From contig NZ_SOEZ01000063.1 of NCBI RefSeq assembly GCF_004402215.1, positions 1-64,000 on the forward strand: a stretch of 64,000 nucleotides of DNA. The letters run 5' to 3'. A program made the translations under genes and the position numbers. Every line of letters begins with the position of its first letter. The first letter of the stretch is position 1. Under the pieces are notes generated by a model. It did not search any database. It had not been told where the DNA came from and was given only the letters and a program-made list of their open reading frames with translations. Positions 38,500 through 49,332 of this stretch are shown here, piece after piece. The DNA comes from Cryobacterium tagatosivorans. Lineage in GTDB: Bacteria; Actinomycetota; Actinomycetes; Actinomycetales; Microbacteriaceae.

Positions 38500-39339
38500 A
38501 TGGCTATTCGTAAGTTCAAGCCCACGACCCCGGGTCGTCGCGGATCATCTGTTGCGGACTTCGCAGAGATCACCCGTTCGACCCCCGAGAAGTCGTTGCT
38601 CCGCCCCCTGTCGAAGACCGGTGGCCGCAACAACCAGGGTCGCATCACGACTCGTCACATCGGTGGTGGCCACAAGCGCCAGTACCGCGTGATCGACTTC
38701 AAGCGCAACGACAAAGATGGCGTCAACGCGAAGGTCGCTCACATCGAGTACGACCCGAACCGTACGGCTCGCATCGCGTTGCTGCACTTCATGGATGGTT
38801 CCAAGCGCTACATCATCGCCCCGAACAAGCTCAACCAGGGCGACATTGTGGAGTCGGGCGCCGGTGCTGACATCAAGCCCGGCAACAACCTGCCGCTGAA
38901 GAACATCCCCACCGGTACCATCATTCACGCGATCGAACTCCGCCCCGGCGGCGGTGCCAAGATGGCCCGCTCCGCTGGTGCGTCGGTTCGTCTCGTCGCG
39001 AAGGATGGCATCTACGCCCAGCTGCGTCTGCCGTCCGGAGAAATCCGCAACGTCGACGCCCGCTGCCGCGCCACGATCGGCGAGGTCGGCAACGCCGAGC
39101 AGTCGAACATCAACTGGGGCAAGGCCGGCCGCATGCGCTGGAAAGGCGTTCGTCCCACAGTTCGTGGTGTCGCCATGAACCCGGTCGACCACCCCCACGG
39201 TGGTGGCGAGGGCAAGACCTCCGGTGGACGTCATCCTGTTAGCCCCTGGGGCCAGAAGGAAGGCCGTACCCGGCACATCAACAAGGAAAGCGACAAGCTC
39301 ATCGTTCGTCGCCGTACCGTCGGCAAGAAGCGTAAGTAG
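38500..39339 (+). CDS. rplB: 50S ribosomal protein uL2
   Basis: 279 residues. Needed for subunit joining and peptidyl transfer. [20 protein letters not shown], the RNA-binding [20 protein letters not shown], and [20 protein letters not shown] (with the conserved His) are present. ATG with AGAGGA 9 bases upstream. Confidence 0.98.
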   Translation: MAIRKFKPTTPGRRGSSVADFAEITRSTPEKSLLRPLSKTGGRNNQGRITTRHIGGGHKRQYRVIDFKRNDKDGVNAKVAHIEYDPNRTARIALLHFMDGSKRYIIAPNKLNQGDIVESGAGADIKPGNNLPLKNIPTGTIIHAIELRPGGGAKMARSAGASVRLVAKDGIYAQLRLPSGEIRNVDARCRATIGEVGNAEQSNINWGKAGRMRWKGVRPTVRGVAMNPVDHPHGGGEGKTSGGRHPVSPWGQKEGRTRHINKESDKLIVRRRTVGKKRK

Positions 39340-39348
39340 GAGTAGACG

Positions 39349-39630
39349 ATGCCAAGAAGTCTTAAGAAGGGCCCCTTCGTTGATGACCACCTGCTTCGCA
39401 AGGTTGTCAGGGCGAATGAAGCCTCCAGCAAGAATGTGATCAAGACCTGGTCGCGCCGTTCGATGATCATCCCCGCAATGCTGGGACACACCATCGCCGT
39501 GCACGACGGGCGCAAGCACATCCCGGTGTTCGTCACCGAGACCATGGTTGGGCACAAACTCGGCGAGTTTGCTCCCACCCGCACCTTCCGTGGACACGTG
39601 AAGGACGACAAGAAGGGCCGTCGCCGCTAA
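39349..39630 (+). CDS. rpsS: 30S ribosomal protein uS19
   Basis: 93 residues. [19 protein letters not shown] and [20 protein letters not shown] are classic S19. Pairs with S13 at the head. ATG with AGGAGTAG upstream, 9 bp after rplB. Confidence 0.97.
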   Translation: MPRSLKKGPFVDDHLLRKVVRANEASSKNVIKTWSRRSMIIPAMLGHTIAVHDGRKHIPVFVTETMVGHKLGEFAPTRTFRGHVKDDKKGRRR

Positions 39631-39656
39631 CGCGGGGACGTGAAGGAGGAGAAGAA

Positions 39657-40022
39657 ATGGTGGAGTCGATCGCACGCGTGCGTCACATCCGCGTTACCCC
39701 CCAGAAGGCTCGTCGCGTTGTCAACCTGATCCGCGGCAAGCAGGCGCAGGAAGCGCTGGGAATTCTGAAGTTCGCACCGCAGGGTGCAAGCGACCCGGTG
39801 TACAAGCTGGTTGCTTCGGCCATCGCCAACGCGAGGGTCAAGGCAGACGCCGCGAACACCTACCTGGACGAGCAGGACCTGTTCGTCAGCCAGGCCTACG
39901 TCGATGAGGGAACCACCCTCAAGCGTTTCCAGGCACGGGCACAGGGCCGCGCATTCCAGATCAAGAAGCGCACCAGTCACATCACGGTTGTGCTCACCAC
40001 TCCTGAGGAGGGGACGAAGTAA
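39657..40022 (+). CDS. rplV: 50S ribosomal protein uL22
   Basis: 121 residues. Its beta loop lines the exit tunnel; [18 protein letters not shown]-type C-terminal hook is present ([20 protein letters not shown]). No deletion is visible in the loop linked to macrolide resistance. ATG with GAAGGAGGAG. Stop overlaps the rpsC start (TAATG). Confidence 0.97.
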   Translation: MVESIARVRHIRVTPQKARRVVNLIRGKQAQEALGILKFAPQGASDPVYKLVASAIANARVKADAANTYLDEQDLFVSQAYVDEGTTLKRFQARAQGRAFQIKKRTSHITVVLTTPEEGTK

Positions 40023-40789
40023 TGGGTCAGAAAGTAAATCCCTATGGCTTCCGTCTGGGAATCACGACCGACCACGTGTCGCGTTGGTTCTCTGACAGCA
40101 CGAAGCCGGGCCAGCGTTACAGCGACTTCGTTGCTGAAGACGTCAAGATCCGTCGTCTGCTGAGCACGAGCCTCGACCGTGCGGGCGTGTCCCGCATCGA
40201 GATCGAGCGCACCCGTGACCGCGTCCGCGTTGACATTCACACCGCCCGTCCGGGCATTGTGATCGGTCGCCGCGGCGCCGAGGCCGAGCGCATCCGCTCC
40301 GACCTCGAGAAGCTCACCGCCAAGCAGATCCAGCTGAACATCCTCGAGGTCAAGAACCCCGAGCAGGATGCCCAGCTTGTCGCGCAGGGTATTGCCGAGC
40401 AGCTCTCCGCTCGTGTGGCTTTCCGCCGCGCGATGCGTAAGGGCCTGCAGGGCGCCCAGCGTGCCGGCGCCAAGGGTGTTCGCATCCAGGTGTCGGGCCG
40501 CCTCGGCGGCGCTGAGATGAGCCGTTCGGAGTTCTACCGCGAAGGCCGCGTGCCACTGCACACGCTTCGCGCGAACATCGACTACGGCTTCTACGAGGCC
40601 AAGACCACCTTCGGCCGTATCGGCGTGAAGGTCTGGATCTACAAGGGCGACATCACCAACAAGGAACTCGCTCGCGAGCAGGCAAGCGCAAAGTCATCGC
40701 GCCCCGAGCGTCGCGACGACCGTCCCCGCCGTGCGCCCCGCGCAGAGGCAGCAGCGGCTCCGGTCGCTGCGGCAGGAGTTGAGGCATAA
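40022..40789 (+). CDS. rpsC: 30S ribosomal protein uS3
   Basis: 255 residues. Entry-tunnel protein with KH domain: [38 protein letters not shown], and [20 protein letters not shown]. The last ~40 residues are an Arg- then Ala-rich tail ([20 protein letters not shown]), longer than in E. coli S3 (233). ATG overlaps the rplV stop. Confidence 0.97.
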   Translation: MGQKVNPYGFRLGITTDHVSRWFSDSTKPGQRYSDFVAEDVKIRRLLSTSLDRAGVSRIEIERTRDRVRVDIHTARPGIVIGRRGAEAERIRSDLEKLTAKQIQLNILEVKNPEQDAQLVAQGIAEQLSARVAFRRAMRKGLQGAQRAGAKGVRIQVSGRLGGAEMSRSEFYREGRVPLHTLRANIDYGFYEAKTTFGRIGVKVWIYKGDITNKELAREQASAKSSRPERRDDRPRRAPRAEAAAAPVAAAGVEA

Positions 40790-40791
40790 CC

Positions 40792-41211
40792 ATGTTGATT
40801 CCACGTAGAGTCAAGCACCGCAAGCAGCACCACCCCGGCCGTAGCGGCCATGCAACCGGTGGCACGACCGTTTCGTTCGGTGAATACGGCATCCAGGCCC
40901 TGACCCCCGCTTATGTGACCAACCGTCAGATCGAGTCCGCTCGTATCGCCATGACGCGTCACATCAAGCGCGGCGGCAAGGTATGGATCAACATTTACCC
41001 CGACCGCCCGCTCACCAAGAAGCCTGCCGAAACCCGCATGGGTTCCGGTAAGGGTTCCGTTGAGTGGTGGGTTGCGAACGTCAAGCCGGGTCGCGTGCTC
41101 TTCGAGCTGAGCGGTGTCTCTGACACCGTCGCTCGCGAGGCGCTCACCCGCGCAATTCACAAGCTGCCCCTCAAGGCACGCATCATCAAGCGCGAGGAGG
41201 GCGACGCATAA
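40792..41211 (+). CDS. rplP: 50S ribosomal protein uL16
   Basis: 139 residues. [20 protein letters not shown] at the start, [20 protein letters not shown] in the middle. Contacts the A-site tRNA; the position corresponding to the orthosomycin target region looks normal. Stop overlaps the rpmC ATG (TAATG). Confidence 0.97.
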   Translation: MLIPRRVKHRKQHHPGRSGHATGGTTVSFGEYGIQALTPAYVTNRQIESARIAMTRHIKRGGKVWINIYPDRPLTKKPAETRMGSGKGSVEWWVANVKPGRVLFELSGVSDTVAREALTRAIHKLPLKARIIKREEGDA

Positions 41212-41552
41212 TGGCGATCGGATCCAAGGAGCTCGCCTCAAACGAGCTCGACACTTTTGAAAACGAACGACTGTTCGACGAGCTGAAGAAGGCCAAGGAA
41301 GAGCTGTTCAACCTGCGCTTCCAGTCGGCCACCGGCCAGCTCGAAAGCCACGGCCGCCTCCGCGCGGTCAAGCGGGACATCGCTCGGATCTACACGGTTC
41401 TCCGTGAGCGCGAGCTGGGCATTCGTGCCACGCCCGTCGCAGTCGAGGCTCCGGCCAAGGCTGAGAAGAAGACGACCAAGAAGGCCAAGGCCGAGACTGC
41501 ACCCGTAACGGATGACGTCGCAGCCGAGGCCGTCGAGACGAAGGAGGCCTAG
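41211..41552 (+). CDS. rpmC: 50S ribosomal protein uL29 with long C-terminal extension
   Basis: 113 residues, against 63-75 in most bacteria. Residues 1-72 are normal L29 ([39 protein letters not shown]). The added 40 residues are Ala/Lys/Glu-rich ([20 protein letters not shown] and after). The core sits at the exit tunnel with L23, so the tail should be at the ribosome surface near nascent chains. rpsQ follows after 2 bp. Confidence 0.96.
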   Translation: MAIGSKELASNELDTFENERLFDELKKAKEELFNLRFQSATGQLESHGRLRAVKRDIARIYTVLRERELGIRATPVAVEAPAKAEKKTTKKAKAETAPVTDDVAAEAVETKEA

Positions 41553-41554
41553 CC

Positions 41555-41854
41555 ATGGCGAAGACAGACGAGAAGGTCGTCGCAGCCGAGGCAACGGCTC
41601 TCGAGCGCGGCTACCGCAAGACCCTTCGCGGGTTTGTGACCAGCGACAAGATGGACAAGACCATCGTCGTTGAGGTCGAAGACCGCGTGAAGCACCCCCT
41701 GTACGGCAAGGTCATCCGCCGTACGTCCAAGCTGAAGGTGCACGACGAGGCGAACACCGCCGGCGTCGGCGACCTCGTCCTGATCAGTGAGACCCGTCCG
41801 CTGAGCGCCACCAAGCGCTTCCGCCTGGTCGAGATTCTCGAGAAGGCCAAGTAA
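41555..41854 (+). CDS. rpsQ: 30S ribosomal protein uS17
   Basis: 99 residues. [20 protein letters not shown] and the OB-fold continuing to [21 protein letters not shown] short Thr/Ala/Glu N-terminal lead of about 18 residues precedes the core. ATG with GGAGG 5 bases before, spanning the rpmC stop region. Confidence 0.97.
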   Translation: MAKTDEKVVAAEATALERGYRKTLRGFVTSDKMDKTIVVEVEDRVKHPLYGKVIRRTSKLKVHDEANTAGVGDLVLISETRPLSATKRFRLVEILEKAK

Positions 41855-41887
41855 GCCTCGCGCTTGCTTGATAGAAGGAGTTAGAAA

Positions 41888-42256
41888 GTGCTTCAGCAAG
41901 AATCACGACTCAAGGTTGCCGACAACACGGGTGCCAAGGAACTGTTGACCATTCGCGTGCTCGGCGGCTCCGGCCGTCGTTACGCCGGTCTCGGTGACGT
42001 CATCGTCGCCACGGTTAAGGACGCCATCCCGGGCGGCAACGTCAAGAAGGGTGACGTCGTCAAAGCCGTCATCGTTCGAGTCAAAAAGCAGACCCGTCGT
42101 TCAGACGGTTCGTACATCAAGTTCGATGAGAACGCCGCAGTGATCTTGAAGGCTGACGGGGACCCTCGTGGCACCCGCATCTTCGGACCGGTCGGTCGCG
42201 AGCTTCGCGACAAAAAGTTCATGAAGATCATTTCGCTGGCACCGGAGGTTATTTAG
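41888..42256 (+). CDS. rplN: 50S ribosomal protein uL14
   Basis: 122 residues, standard. [40 protein letters not shown], and [20 protein letters not shown]. First gene of the spc cluster; GTG start with AAGGAG 8 bases upstream and a 33-bp spacer after rpsQ. Confidence 0.97.
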   Translation: MLQQESRLKVADNTGAKELLTIRVLGGSGRRYAGLGDVIVATVKDAIPGGNVKKGDVVKAVIVRVKKQTRRSDGSYIKFDENAAVILKADGDPRGTRIFGPVGRELRDKKFMKIISLAPEVI

Positions 42257-42258
42257 TC

Positions 42259-42618
42259 ATGGCCAGAATCAAAAAGGGTGACCTCGTTGAGGTCATCACC
42301 GGCCGCAGCCAGGCTCGCGGAGGCGACAAAGGCAAGCAGGGTCGCATCCTCGAGGTGCAGGTGGAGAAGAACCGCGTCCTCGTAGAGGGCATCAACTTCG
42401 TCACTAAGCACAGCCGCGTCGGCCAGAGCCAGCGCGGCACCAAGACCGGCGGCATCGAGACCATGGAGGCCCCGATCCACGTGTCCAACGTGGCCCTGGT
42501 CGACCCGGAGTCCAAGAAGCCGACTCGCGTCGGAGTTCGCATTGAAGAGGTAACGAAGGACGGCGTCACCAAGACGGTCCGCGTTCGTTACGCAAAGAAG
42601 TCTGGTAAGGACCTGTAA
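42259..42618 (+). CDS. rplX: 50S ribosomal protein uL24
   Basis: 119 residues. KOW motif near the start: [20 protein letters not shown] then [20 protein letters not shown]. Assembly initiator of the 50S. ATG 2 bp after rplN; stop overlaps rplE (TAATG). Confidence 0.96.
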   Translation: MARIKKGDLVEVITGRSQARGGDKGKQGRILEVQVEKNRVLVEGINFVTKHSRVGQSQRGTKTGGIETMEAPIHVSNVALVDPESKKPTRVGVRIEEVTKDGVTKTVRVRYAKKSGKDL

Positions 42619-43205
42619 TGACTGACACAGCAGTTGCAGCTGGCAAAATCCAGCCGCGTCTCAAGCAGAAGTACCGCGACGAGATCTCCGCCCAGCTCTC
42701 CAAGGACCTCGGTTTCACCAACGTGCACCAGGTGCCGAACCTGGTGAAGATCGTCGTCAACATGGGTGTCGGCGAGGCTGCCCGCGACGGCAAGATCATG
42801 GACGGCGCCGTCGCCGACCTCACCAAGATCACCGGCCAGAAGCCGCAGGTCACCAAGGCACGCAAGTCGATCGCGCAGTTCAAACTGCGTGAAGGACAGC
42901 CCATCGGCGCCCACGTCACGCTTCGTGGCGACCGCATGTGGGAGTTCCTCGACCGCCTGCTGAGCCTCGCGCTTCCCCGTATCCGTGACTTCCGCGGCCT
43001 GTCGGACAAGCAGTTCGACGGCAGCGGTAACTACACCTTCGGTCTCACCGAGCAGGTCATGTTCCACGAGATCGATCAGGACCGGATTGACCGTATCCGC
43101 GGAATGGACATCACAGTTGTGACGACCGCCCGCAACAACGAAGAGGGACGCGCGCTGCTCAAGGCGCTCGGCTTCCCCTTCAAGACGGCCGAGAACACCC
43201 CGTAA
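42618..43205 (+). CDS. rplE: 50S ribosomal protein uL5
   Basis: 195 residues. Binds 5S r[63 protein letters not shown]. The rpsN gene that commonly follows rplE is missing; instead 110 bp of spacer leads to rpsH. Confidence 0.97.
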   Translation: MTDTAVAAGKIQPRLKQKYRDEISAQLSKDLGFTNVHQVPNLVKIVVNMGVGEAARDGKIMDGAVADLTKITGQKPQVTKARKSIAQFKLREGQPIGAHVTLRGDRMWEFLDRLLSLALPRIRDFRGLSDKQFDGSGNYTFGLTEQVMFHEIDQDRIDRIRGMDITVVTTARNNEEGRALLKALGFPFKTAENTP

Positions 43206-43315
43206 GACGGGCCAGCATTACCCCCGGGGGCTGGACAGCCGTTCAGCCCCGCAACCACCACAGGTCGTCATCCGTGTAACGGGTGCACGAAACCAGGCGA
43301 GAAAGGCACCACAAA
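43206..43315 (+). other. rplE-rpsH spacer lacking rpsN
   Basis: 110 bp, unusually long inside this cluster, at the place where rpsN (uS14) stands in many bacteria. No Cys-rich or S14-like reading frame is present. A short GC-rich fold AGCATTACCCCCGGGGGCT lies at 43214-43232. Confidence 0.6.
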
Positions 43316-43714
43316 ATGACAATGACAGATCCGGTCGCAGACATGCTGACCAGACTGCGCAACGCTAACTCGGCGTACCACGACACAGTGTCGATGCCGC
43401 ACAGCAAGCTCAAAGCGCACATCGCTGACATCCTCAAGGCGCAGGGTTACATCTCTGCCTGGGACGTCAAGGATGCCAAGGTAGGCCAGACCCTCACGCT
43501 GAACCTCAAGTTCGGCCCCAACCGCGAGCGTTCCATCGTCGGCATCAAGCGGGTTTCCAAGCCCGGCCTTCGCGTGTACGCAAAGTCGACCGAGATCCCC
43601 ACGGTTCTCGGCGGCCTCGGCGTTGCCATCCTGTCCACGTCCAGCGGACTCCTCACGGACCGTCAGGCTGAGAAGAAGGGCGTAGGCGGAGAAGTTCTCG
43701 CTTACGTGTGGTAG
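43316..43714 (+). CDS. rpsH: 30S ribosomal protein uS8
   Basis: 132 residues. [20 protein letters not shown] and the C-terminal [19 protein letters not shown]. Central assembly protein; in E. coli it represses the spc operon. I chose ATG 43316 (site GAAAGG 9 bases upstream); the GTG at 43283 would add a non-conserved basic stretch. Confidence 0.96.
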   Translation: MTMTDPVADMLTRLRNANSAYHDTVSMPHSKLKAHIADILKAQGYISAWDVKDAKVGQTLTLNLKFGPNRERSIVGIKRVSKPGLRVYAKSTEIPTVLGGLGVAILSTSSGLLTDRQAEKKGVGGEVLAYVW

Positions 43715-43720
43715 CCGACA

Positions 43721-44257
43721 ATGTCACGAATTGGAAGAGTTCCCATCCAGATCCCCGCTGGGGTCACGGTGGAGGCTGACGGCCAGGCCGTCAGCGTCAA
43801 GGGCCCGAAGGGTGAGCTCGCGCTCACCGTCGCCAAGCCCATCGAGGTCAAGATCGAGGACGGCCAGGTTGTCGTCACTCGTCCCGACGACGAGCGCAAC
43901 TCGCGTTCGCTGCACGGACTGACCCGCACCCTGATCGCCAACCAGATCATCGGGGTGACCGTGGGTTACACCAAGGGCCTCGAGATCGTCGGTACCGGTT
44001 ACCGCGTAGCGCAGAAGGGCACCTCAGTTGAGTTCGCCCTCGGCTTCTCGCACCCGGTCCTCATCGAACCGCCCGCTGGTATCAGCCTGACCGTCGAGAG
44101 CGTCAACAAGCTCACGGTCAGTGGTATCGACAAGCAGGCCGTCGGCGAGGTTGCCGCCAACATCCGTAAGATTCGCAAGCCTGAGCCTTACAAGGGCAAG
44201 GGTGTGCGTTACGCCGGCGAGATTGTTCGCCGCAAGGCCGGAAAGAGTGGTAAGTAA
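43721..44257 (+). CDS. rplF: 50S ribosomal protein uL6
   Basis: 178 residues. [20 protein letters not shown], the repeated fold with [20 protein letters not shown], and [18 protein letters not shown] at the end. Near the sarcin-ricin loop. ATG 6 bp after rpsH; rplR is 2 bp downstream. Confidence 0.97.
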   Translation: MSRIGRVPIQIPAGVTVEADGQAVSVKGPKGELALTVAKPIEVKIEDGQVVVTRPDDERNSRSLHGLTRTLIANQIIGVTVGYTKGLEIVGTGYRVAQKGTSVEFALGFSHPVLIEPPAGISLTVESVNKLTVSGIDKQAVGEVAANIRKIRKPEPYKGKGVRYAGEIVRRKAGKSGK

Positions 44258-44259
44258 CC

Positions 44260-44631
44260 ATGGGTCTCGGAACTAGAGGAAAAAGCAAGTCGGCTGCCCG
44301 CGGACGCAGGCACGCACGTCTTCGCAAGAAAATCGAGGGCACCGCGGTTCGTCCGCGCCTCGTCGTCACCCGTTCGGCTCGTCACGTTTTCGTGCAGGTC
44401 GTCGACGACAGCAAGGGTTTCACCCTGGCTTCGGCTTCGACGCTCGAAACCGACATGCGCACCTTCGATGGTGACAAGACGGCCAAGGCTCGTAAGGTCG
44501 GCGAACTCGTCGCCGAGCGCGCCAAGGCAGCCGGTATCGACGCCGTCGTATTCGACCGTGGTGGAAGCAAGTACGCGGGTCGCGTCGCGGCCATCGCCGA
44601 GGGAGCTCGAGAGGGTGGATTGAACCTGTGA
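44260..44631 (+). CDS. rplR: 50S ribosomal protein uL18
   Basis: 123 residues. Binds 5S rRNA with L5. [20 protein letters not shown] and the C-terminal [20 protein letters not shown] are diagnostic. The rpsE GTG overlaps its stop by 4 bases (GTGA). Confidence 0.96.
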   Translation: MGLGTRGKSKSAARGRRHARLRKKIEGTAVRPRLVVTRSARHVFVQVVDDSKGFTLASASTLETDMRTFDGDKTAKARKVGELVAERAKAAGIDAVVFDRGGSKYAGRVAAIAEGAREGGLNL

Positions 44632-45338
44632 GCACTGAAACTGCAAAGACAGCAACAAAGGAGACAGTGGTGGCTGCAGAGGCACCAGTGGAGACTGCTG
44701 CATCAACGGCTCCGCCGCAGAACGAGCCTCGTGAGGCTCGTCGTGGTGGCCGTGAGCGCAGCCCGAACAAGGATCGCGGCAGCCGCGACGCCGACAAGAG
44801 CCAGTTCCTGGAGCGCGTTGTCACCATCAACCGCGTTTCCAAGGTGGTCAAGGGTGGTCGTCGCTTCAGCTTCACCGCGCTCGTTGTCGTCGGTGACGGC
44901 AACGGCCTGGTAGGCGTTGGCTACGGCAAGGCTCGTGAGGTTCCGACGGCAATCTCCAAGGGCGTCGAGGAAGCGAAGAAGAACTTCTTCCGCGTTCCCC
45001 GCGTCGGCCTGACGATCCCGCACCCCGTGCAGGGCGAGGCAGCAGCAGGCGTTGTCCTGCTCCGTCCCGCAGCTGCCGGTACCGGCGTTATCGCCGGTGG
45101 CCCGGTTCGCGCCGTGCTTGAATGCGCCGGCATCCACGACGTGCTGAGCAAGTCGCTCGGTTCGTCGAACACCATCAACATCGTCCACGCCACGGTCGAG
45201 GCGTTGCACCAGCTCGAAGAGCCGCGTGCAGTCGCAGCTCGTCGTGGCCTCGCGTACGAAGATGTGGCTCCGGCCCGCTTCCTCCGCGCCGACGCCGACG
45301 CAGCAGCTGCTGCAGCGGCAGCAAAGGCAGGTGCCTGA
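44628..45338 (+). CDS. rpsE: 30S ribosomal protein uS5 with N- and C-terminal extensions
   Basis: 236 residues, against about 166 in E. coli. The S5 core begins at about residue 60 ([20 protein letters not shown]) and contains [20 protein letters not shown] and [16 protein letters not shown]. The first 58 residues are Thr/Ala/Glu then Arg/Gly-rich ([20 protein letters not shown]), and the end is poly-Ala. Part of the accuracy centre. GTG start overlaps rplR; stop overlaps rpmD (TGATG). Confidence 0.96.
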   Translation: MSTETAKTATKETVVAAEAPVETAASTAPPQNEPREARRGGRERSPNKDRGSRDADKSQFLERVVTINRVSKVVKGGRRFSFTALVVVGDGNGLVGVGYGKAREVPTAISKGVEEAKKNFFRVPRVGLTIPHPVQGEAAAGVVLLRPAAAGTGVIAGGPVRAVLECAGIHDVLSKSLGSSNTINIVHATVEALHQLEEPRAVAARRGLAYEDVAPARFLRADADAAAAAAAAKAGA

Positions 45339-45520
45339 TGGCTCGCCTCAAAGTGACGCAGATCAAGTCCAAAATTAGTGAGAAGCAGAACCAGCGCGAC
45401 ACGCTTCGCAGCCTGGGTCTCCGACGCATTGGCGCCGTGGTTATTCGCGAGGACAACTCGCAGAACCGTGGCTACGTCAACACCGTCGCTCACCTTGTGA
45501 AGGTCGAGGAGATTGACTAA
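45338..45520 (+). CDS. rpmD: 50S ribosomal protein uL30
   Basis: 60 residues. [20 protein letters not shown] then [19 protein letters not shown], the short L30 fold. ATG shares bases with the rpsE stop and its own stop overlaps the rplO ATG (TAATG). Confidence 0.96.
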   Translation: MARLKVTQIKSKISEKQNQRDTLRSLGLRRIGAVVIREDNSQNRGYVNTVAHLVKVEEID

Positions 45521-46200
45521 TGGCTGACGAGAAGGAAGCTGTCAAGAAGACAGCCGACAAGCCCGCCACCGCGAAGAAGGCCGCCCCCAAGGCTGCCGCT
45601 GCCAAGGCTCCGGCCAAGGCTGCTGCTGCCAAGGCTCCGGCCAAGGCCGCTGCTGCCAAGGCTCCGGCCAAGGCCGCTGAGCCCAAGACGGCTGCTGCAA
45701 CCAAGGCTCCGGCCAAGGCTGCCGCGCCGAAGAAGGCCGCTGCCGAGCCCGCTGAGACCCGCGAGCACGTGCTGAAGGTTCACCACCTTCGCCCGGCTCC
45801 CGGTGCGAAGAAGGCCAAGCAGCGCGTCGGCCGTGGTGAAGGATCCAAGGGTAAGACCGCGGGTCGTGGCACCAAGGGCACCAAGGCGCGCTACAAGGTG
45901 CGTATCGGCTTCGAGGGTGGGCAGATGCCTCTGCACATGCGCACCCCGAAGCTGCGCGGGTTCAAGAACCCGTTCCGCGTCGAGTACCAGGTTGTCAACC
46001 TGGAGCGCCTGGCCGAGCTGTACCCGAAGGGTGGCGACGTCACCGTTGCCGACCTGGTAGCAAAGGGTGCCGTTCGCGACAATGAGAAGGTCAAGGTTCT
46101 CGGTAACGGGGACATTGCGGTTAAGCTGACAGTTGCAGTAGACAAGGTCTCCGGCTCAGCAGAGCAGAAGATCGTCGCAGCAGGTGGCTCGATCAAGTAA
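45520..46200 (+). CDS. rplO: 50S ribosomal protein uL15 with long Ala/Lys N-terminal extension
   Basis: 226 residues, against about 145 in typical bacteria. The first ~75 residues are repeats of A-A-A-K-A-P-A-K, a histone H1-like composition, followed by normal L15: [60 protein letters not shown]. The extension may bind rRNA or DNA at the surface. The ATG is fixed by overlap with rpmD; no later start with a ribosome site exists. The gene ends 11 bp before a family B palindrome. Confidence 0.95.
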   Translation: MADEKEAVKKTADKPATAKKAAPKAAAAKAPAKAAAAKAPAKAAAAKAPAKAAEPKTAAATKAPAKAAAPKKAAAEPAETREHVLKVHHLRPAPGAKKAKQRVGRGEGSKGKTAGRGTKGTKARYKVRIGFEGGQMPLHMRTPKLRGFKNPFRVEYQVVNLERLAELYPKGGDVTVADLVAKGAVRDNEKVKVLGNGDIAVKLTVAVDKVSGSAEQKIVAAGGSIK

Positions 46201-46210
46201 GTCCGTAGAC

Positions 46211-46278
46211 GTTGGTCGAGCTTGTTGAGTGATGGCGCCGAGAAATCGGCGGCGAATCTCGACAAGCTCGATCAACGC
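46211..46278. repeat. Family B palindrome between rplO and secY
   Basis: GTTGGTCGAGCTTGTTGAG (46211-46229) and CTCGACAAGCTCGATCAAC (46258-46276) pair over about 19 bp with two mismatches and a 28-base loop that itself folds (GCCG-AGAAAT-CGGC). Placed inside the spc cluster just before secY. Confidence 0.85.
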
Positions 46279-46295
46279 ATTTAACTGGAGGCCTT

Positions 46296-47618
46296 TTGTT
46301 TAGCGCCATTGCGCGGATATTCCGCACACCGGACCTTCGTAAGAAGATCGGGTTCACCCTGGTCGTCATCGCGGTGTACCGTCTGGGTTCACACATCCCG
46401 ACTCCGTTCGTCGACTTCGGCAACGTCCAGGCCTGCCTCGCAGCCAACCAGGACGCCAGCGGTCTCTACCAATTGGTCAACCTGTTCAGCGGTGGCGCAC
46501 TGCTGCAGCTCTCCATCTTCGCCCTGGGGATCATGCCGTACATCACGGCCTCGATCATCGTGCAGTTGCTGCGCGTGGTCATCCCCCACTTCGACACCCT
46601 CTACAAGGAGGGTGCGTCCGGCCAGGGCACACTGACGCAGTACACGCGTTACCTCACGATCGCGCTCGGCATCCTCCAGTCGACCACGCTGATCACCGTG
46701 GCCCGCAGTGGCGCCCTGTTCGGCACGTCCGGCAGCCCCGAGTGCTCGCAGCTGCTGACCAATGACGCCTGGTACGCCATCATGCTGATGGTCATCACCA
46801 TGACCGCCGGTACCGGCGTCATCATGTGGATGGGCGAGATGGTCACCGAGCGCGGCATCGGCAACGGCATGTCGATCCTCATCTTCACCTCGATCGCCGC
46901 CCAGTTCCCGAACTCGCTCCTCGCGATCGCCCAGCAGAAGGGCATCGACATCCTGCTCATCGTGCTGGCCATCGGTTTGCTGATCGTCGCCGCCGTGGTC
47001 TTCGTCGAGCAGTCGCAACGTCGCGTCCCGGTGCAGTACGCCAAGCGGATGGTCGGCAAGCGCACCTACGGCGGCAACAACACCTACATCCCGATCAAGG
47101 TGAACATGGCGGGCGTCATCCCGATCATCTTCGCGTCGTCGCTGCTGTACCTGCCCGCGCTGATCGCCCAGTTCAACCAGCCGGCCGCCGGCCAGCAGCC
47201 CGCGGCCTGGGTCGTCTGGATCACGAACTACCTCACCAAGGGCGACCACCCGCTCTACATGCTGATGTACTTCCTGCTCATCGTCGGATTCACCTACTTC
47301 TACGTCGCGATCACCTTCAACCCCGAAGAGGTCGCCGACAACATGAAGAAGTACGGCGGGTTCATCCCCGGCATCCGGGCCGGGCGCCCGACGGCCGAGT
47401 ACCTCGACTTCGTTCTGACGCGAGTGACCCTGCCCGGCTCGATCTACCTGGGCCTGATCGCGCTCATCCCGCTGATCGCGTTCGTCGCGATCGGTGCAAA
47501 CCAGAACTTCCCATTCGGCGGCGCGAGCATCCTGATCATCGTCGGTGTCGGCCTTGAGACGGTCAAGCAGATCGACTCGCAGCTGCAACAGCGTCACTAT
47601 GAAGGGCTTCTCCGATGA
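46296..47618 (+). CDS. secY: Preprotein translocase subunit SecY
   Basis: 440 residues with ten membrane helices. Plug and pore regions: [40 protein letters not shown], and [20 protein letters not shown] near the cytoplasmic C-terminal loops. Forms the SecYEG channel. TTG start (46296) with CTGGAGG about 8 bases upstream. adk starts inside its last codons (ATGA). Confidence 0.97.
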   Translation: MFSAIARIFRTPDLRKKIGFTLVVIAVYRLGSHIPTPFVDFGNVQACLAANQDASGLYQLVNLFSGGALLQLSIFALGIMPYITASIIVQLLRVVIPHFDTLYKEGASGQGTLTQYTRYLTIALGILQSTTLITVARSGALFGTSGSPECSQLLTNDAWYAIMLMVITMTAGTGVIMWMGEMVTERGIGNGMSILIFTSIAAQFPNSLLAIAQQKGIDILLIVLAIGLLIVAAVVFVEQSQRRVPVQYAKRMVGKRTYGGNNTYIPIKVNMAGVIPIIFASSLLYLPALIAQFNQPAAGQQPAAWVVWITNYLTKGDHPLYMLMYFLLIVGFTYFYVAITFNPEEVADNMKKYGGFIPGIRAGRPTAEYLDFVLTRVTLPGSIYLGLIALIPLIAFVAIGANQNFPFGGASILIIVGVGLETVKQIDSQLQQRHYEGLLR

Positions 47619-48217
47619 CCCGACTTCTACTGATCGGCCCGCCAGGGGCCGGCAAGGGCACCCAGGCCGTGCGCCTCGCCGAGGCCTTCGAGGTTCCCGC
47701 CGTCTCGACCGGGGACATCTTCCGGGCGAACGTCAAGAACGGCACCGAGCTCGGCCTCGAGGCGAAGAAGTTCATGGACGCCGGCGAGTACGTGCCCGAC
47801 TCCCTGACCAACGCCATCGTGCACGACCGCCTGCAGGAGGTCGACGCCTCAGGCGGCTTCCTCCTCGACGGCTACCCGCGCACCACCGAACAGGTGCACG
47901 AACTCGACCGTCTGCTGCACACCGACGGCACGGCCCTCGACGCCGTCGTCCAGATCGTCGCCGACACCGACGAGGTCGTCGCGCGGCTGCTCAAGCGCGC
48001 CGCCGAGCAGGGCCGGGCGGATGACACCGCCGAGGTGATCCGTCACCGGATGGACATCTACGAGGCACAGACCGCACCCCTCATCGAGGTCTACGGCTCG
48101 CGCGGCCTCGTCGTGACCGTCGACGGACTCGGCCCCGTGGACGAGGTGACCGAGCGCATCCTGGTTGCCCTCGCCGCGCGCGGGCTGCACGCCGTTCGCC
48201 CGGTCGAAGCCTCCTGA
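47615..48217 (+). CDS. adk: Adenylate kinase
   Basis: 200 residues. Converts AMP and ATP to two ADP. P-loop [11 protein letters not shown] at 7-17, AMP-binding [12 protein letters not shown], and a short LID without zinc Cys ([20 protein letters not shown]). Length fits the short actinobacterial form. The ATG overlaps the secY stop; map follows after 19 bp. Confidence 0.96.
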   Translation: MTRLLLIGPPGAGKGTQAVRLAEAFEVPAVSTGDIFRANVKNGTELGLEAKKFMDAGEYVPDSLTNAIVHDRLQEVDASGGFLLDGYPRTTEQVHELDRLLHTDGTALDAVVQIVADTDEVVARLLKRAAEQGRADDTAEVIRHRMDIYEAQTAPLIEVYGSRGLVVTVDGLGPVDEVTERILVALAARGLHAVRPVEAS

Positions 48218-48236
48218 CCGGTTCCGGGGGAATCGG

Positions 48237-49067
48237 ATGAGCCTTCGACGCTCGATTTACAAGACGCCGGCGCAGCTGCGCCTGATGATCGCGCCCGGCC
48301 TGGCCACTGCGGCCTCGCTGGCCGCGGCCCGCGCCGCCATGCGGCCGGGCGTGTCGACCCTGGAGCTCGACGCCGCCGCTGAGGCGGCGATCGTCGCCCT
48401 CGGCGGCACCTCCAACTTCAAGCTGGAGGCCGGCTACCGGCACACCGTGTGCGCCTCGATCAACGAAGAGGTCGTGCACGGCATCCCGACCGACCGGCGC
48501 CTGGCCGCCGGCGACATCGTGTCGATCGACAGCGGCGCCGTGATCGACGGTTGGAACGGCGATGCCGCCTTCACCTTCGTGATCCCCGACCCGTCCCGGC
48601 CGGAGCTCGTCGCCGCGCGCGAGGAGCTGTCCCGGGTGACCGAGCAGTCGCTCTGGCACGGCATCGCCCGCCTGGCCGTCGCCCGCCACCTCAACGAGGT
48701 CGGCGAGGCGATCGAGGACTACGTCGAGTCGCAGGGCAGCTACGGCATCCTCACCGACTACGTCGGCCACGGGATCGGCCGTTCGATGCACGAGGCACCG
48801 CCCGTGTTCAACTACCGGGTGCGCCAGAAGGGCCCGGACGTCAAGCCCGGCCTGGTCGTCGCGATCGAGCCGATGGTCGTGCTCGGCTCCATCGAGACGT
48901 TCGTGCGCGAGGACGAGTGGACGGTCGCCACGAGCGACCTGAAGGCCGCCGCGCACTGGGAGCACAGCGTCGCCGTGCACAAGGACGGCATCTGGGTGCT
49001 CACCGCCGAAGACGGCGGAGCATCCGGCCTGAAGCCGCTCGGCATCACACCCGTCCCCATCCCCTAA
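48237..49067 (+). CDS. map: Methionine aminopeptidase type I
   Basis: 276 residues. Removes the initiator Met. Metal ligands are in place: D in VSIDSGAVIDGWNGDAAF (two Asp), H in GHGIGRSMHEAP, E in VAIEPMVV and E in WEHSVAV. ATG 48237 has GGGGGAATCGG upstream. No N-terminal SH3-like extension. The gene ends the secY-adk-map group; a family A palindrome follows 14 bp later. Confidence 0.96.
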   Translation: MSLRRSIYKTPAQLRLMIAPGLATAASLAAARAAMRPGVSTLELDAAAEAAIVALGGTSNFKLEAGYRHTVCASINEEVVHGIPTDRRLAAGDIVSIDSGAVIDGWNGDAAFTFVIPDPSRPELVAAREELSRVTEQSLWHGIARLAVARHLNEVGEAIEDYVESQGSYGILTDYVGHGIGRSMHEAPPVFNYRVRQKGPDVKPGLVVAIEPMVVLGSIETFVREDEWTVATSDLKAAAHWEHSVAVHKDGIWVLTAEDGGASGLKPLGITPVPIP

Positions 49068-49081
49068 CCCCCCTCCTCCCA

Positions 49082-49149
49082 CCCCGCGAAACCGCACTTG
49101 TGCGCGTTATTCGCGCGTTTTAAGGCGCACAACTGCGGTTTCGCGGTGG
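49082..49149. repeat. Palindromic repeat family A, copy 2
   Basis: CCCCGCGAAACCGCACTTGT... (49082-49105) and GCGCACAACTGCGGTTTCGC... (49125-49148) are 24-bp arms with two mismatches. The spacer GTTATTCGCGCGTTTTAAG matches those of the copies at 7593 and 58339. Confidence 0.88.
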
Positions 49150-49332
49150 GCGAGAGGGGGCGAGAGGGGGCGAGAGGGAGCGTGAGGCCAGGGATTATAG
49201 GAGAGAATTGCTAAAAGGCAACCTCATACCTTAGAGTTGATCCTTGGTGTCTTGCACCGTCGTTCTCGGCGCGTCATTTCACCACAATCCACGCACGACC
49301 AGCAAACCAATGCATTGAGCGACAGTGAGGCT
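49150..49332 (+). other. infA upstream region
   Basis: About 180 bp without a gene. GGGCGAGAG-type units are repeated at 49148-49180. It contains the promoter at 49208-49237, and a leader of about 90 bases. Confidence 0.5.
49208..49237 (+). promoter_or_regulatory. Probable promoter of infA-rpmJ-rpsM-rpsK
   Basis: TTGCTA (49208-49213), 18 bp, TAGAGT (49232-49237). It starts a new transcription unit after map and the family A palindrome. Confidence 0.55.
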
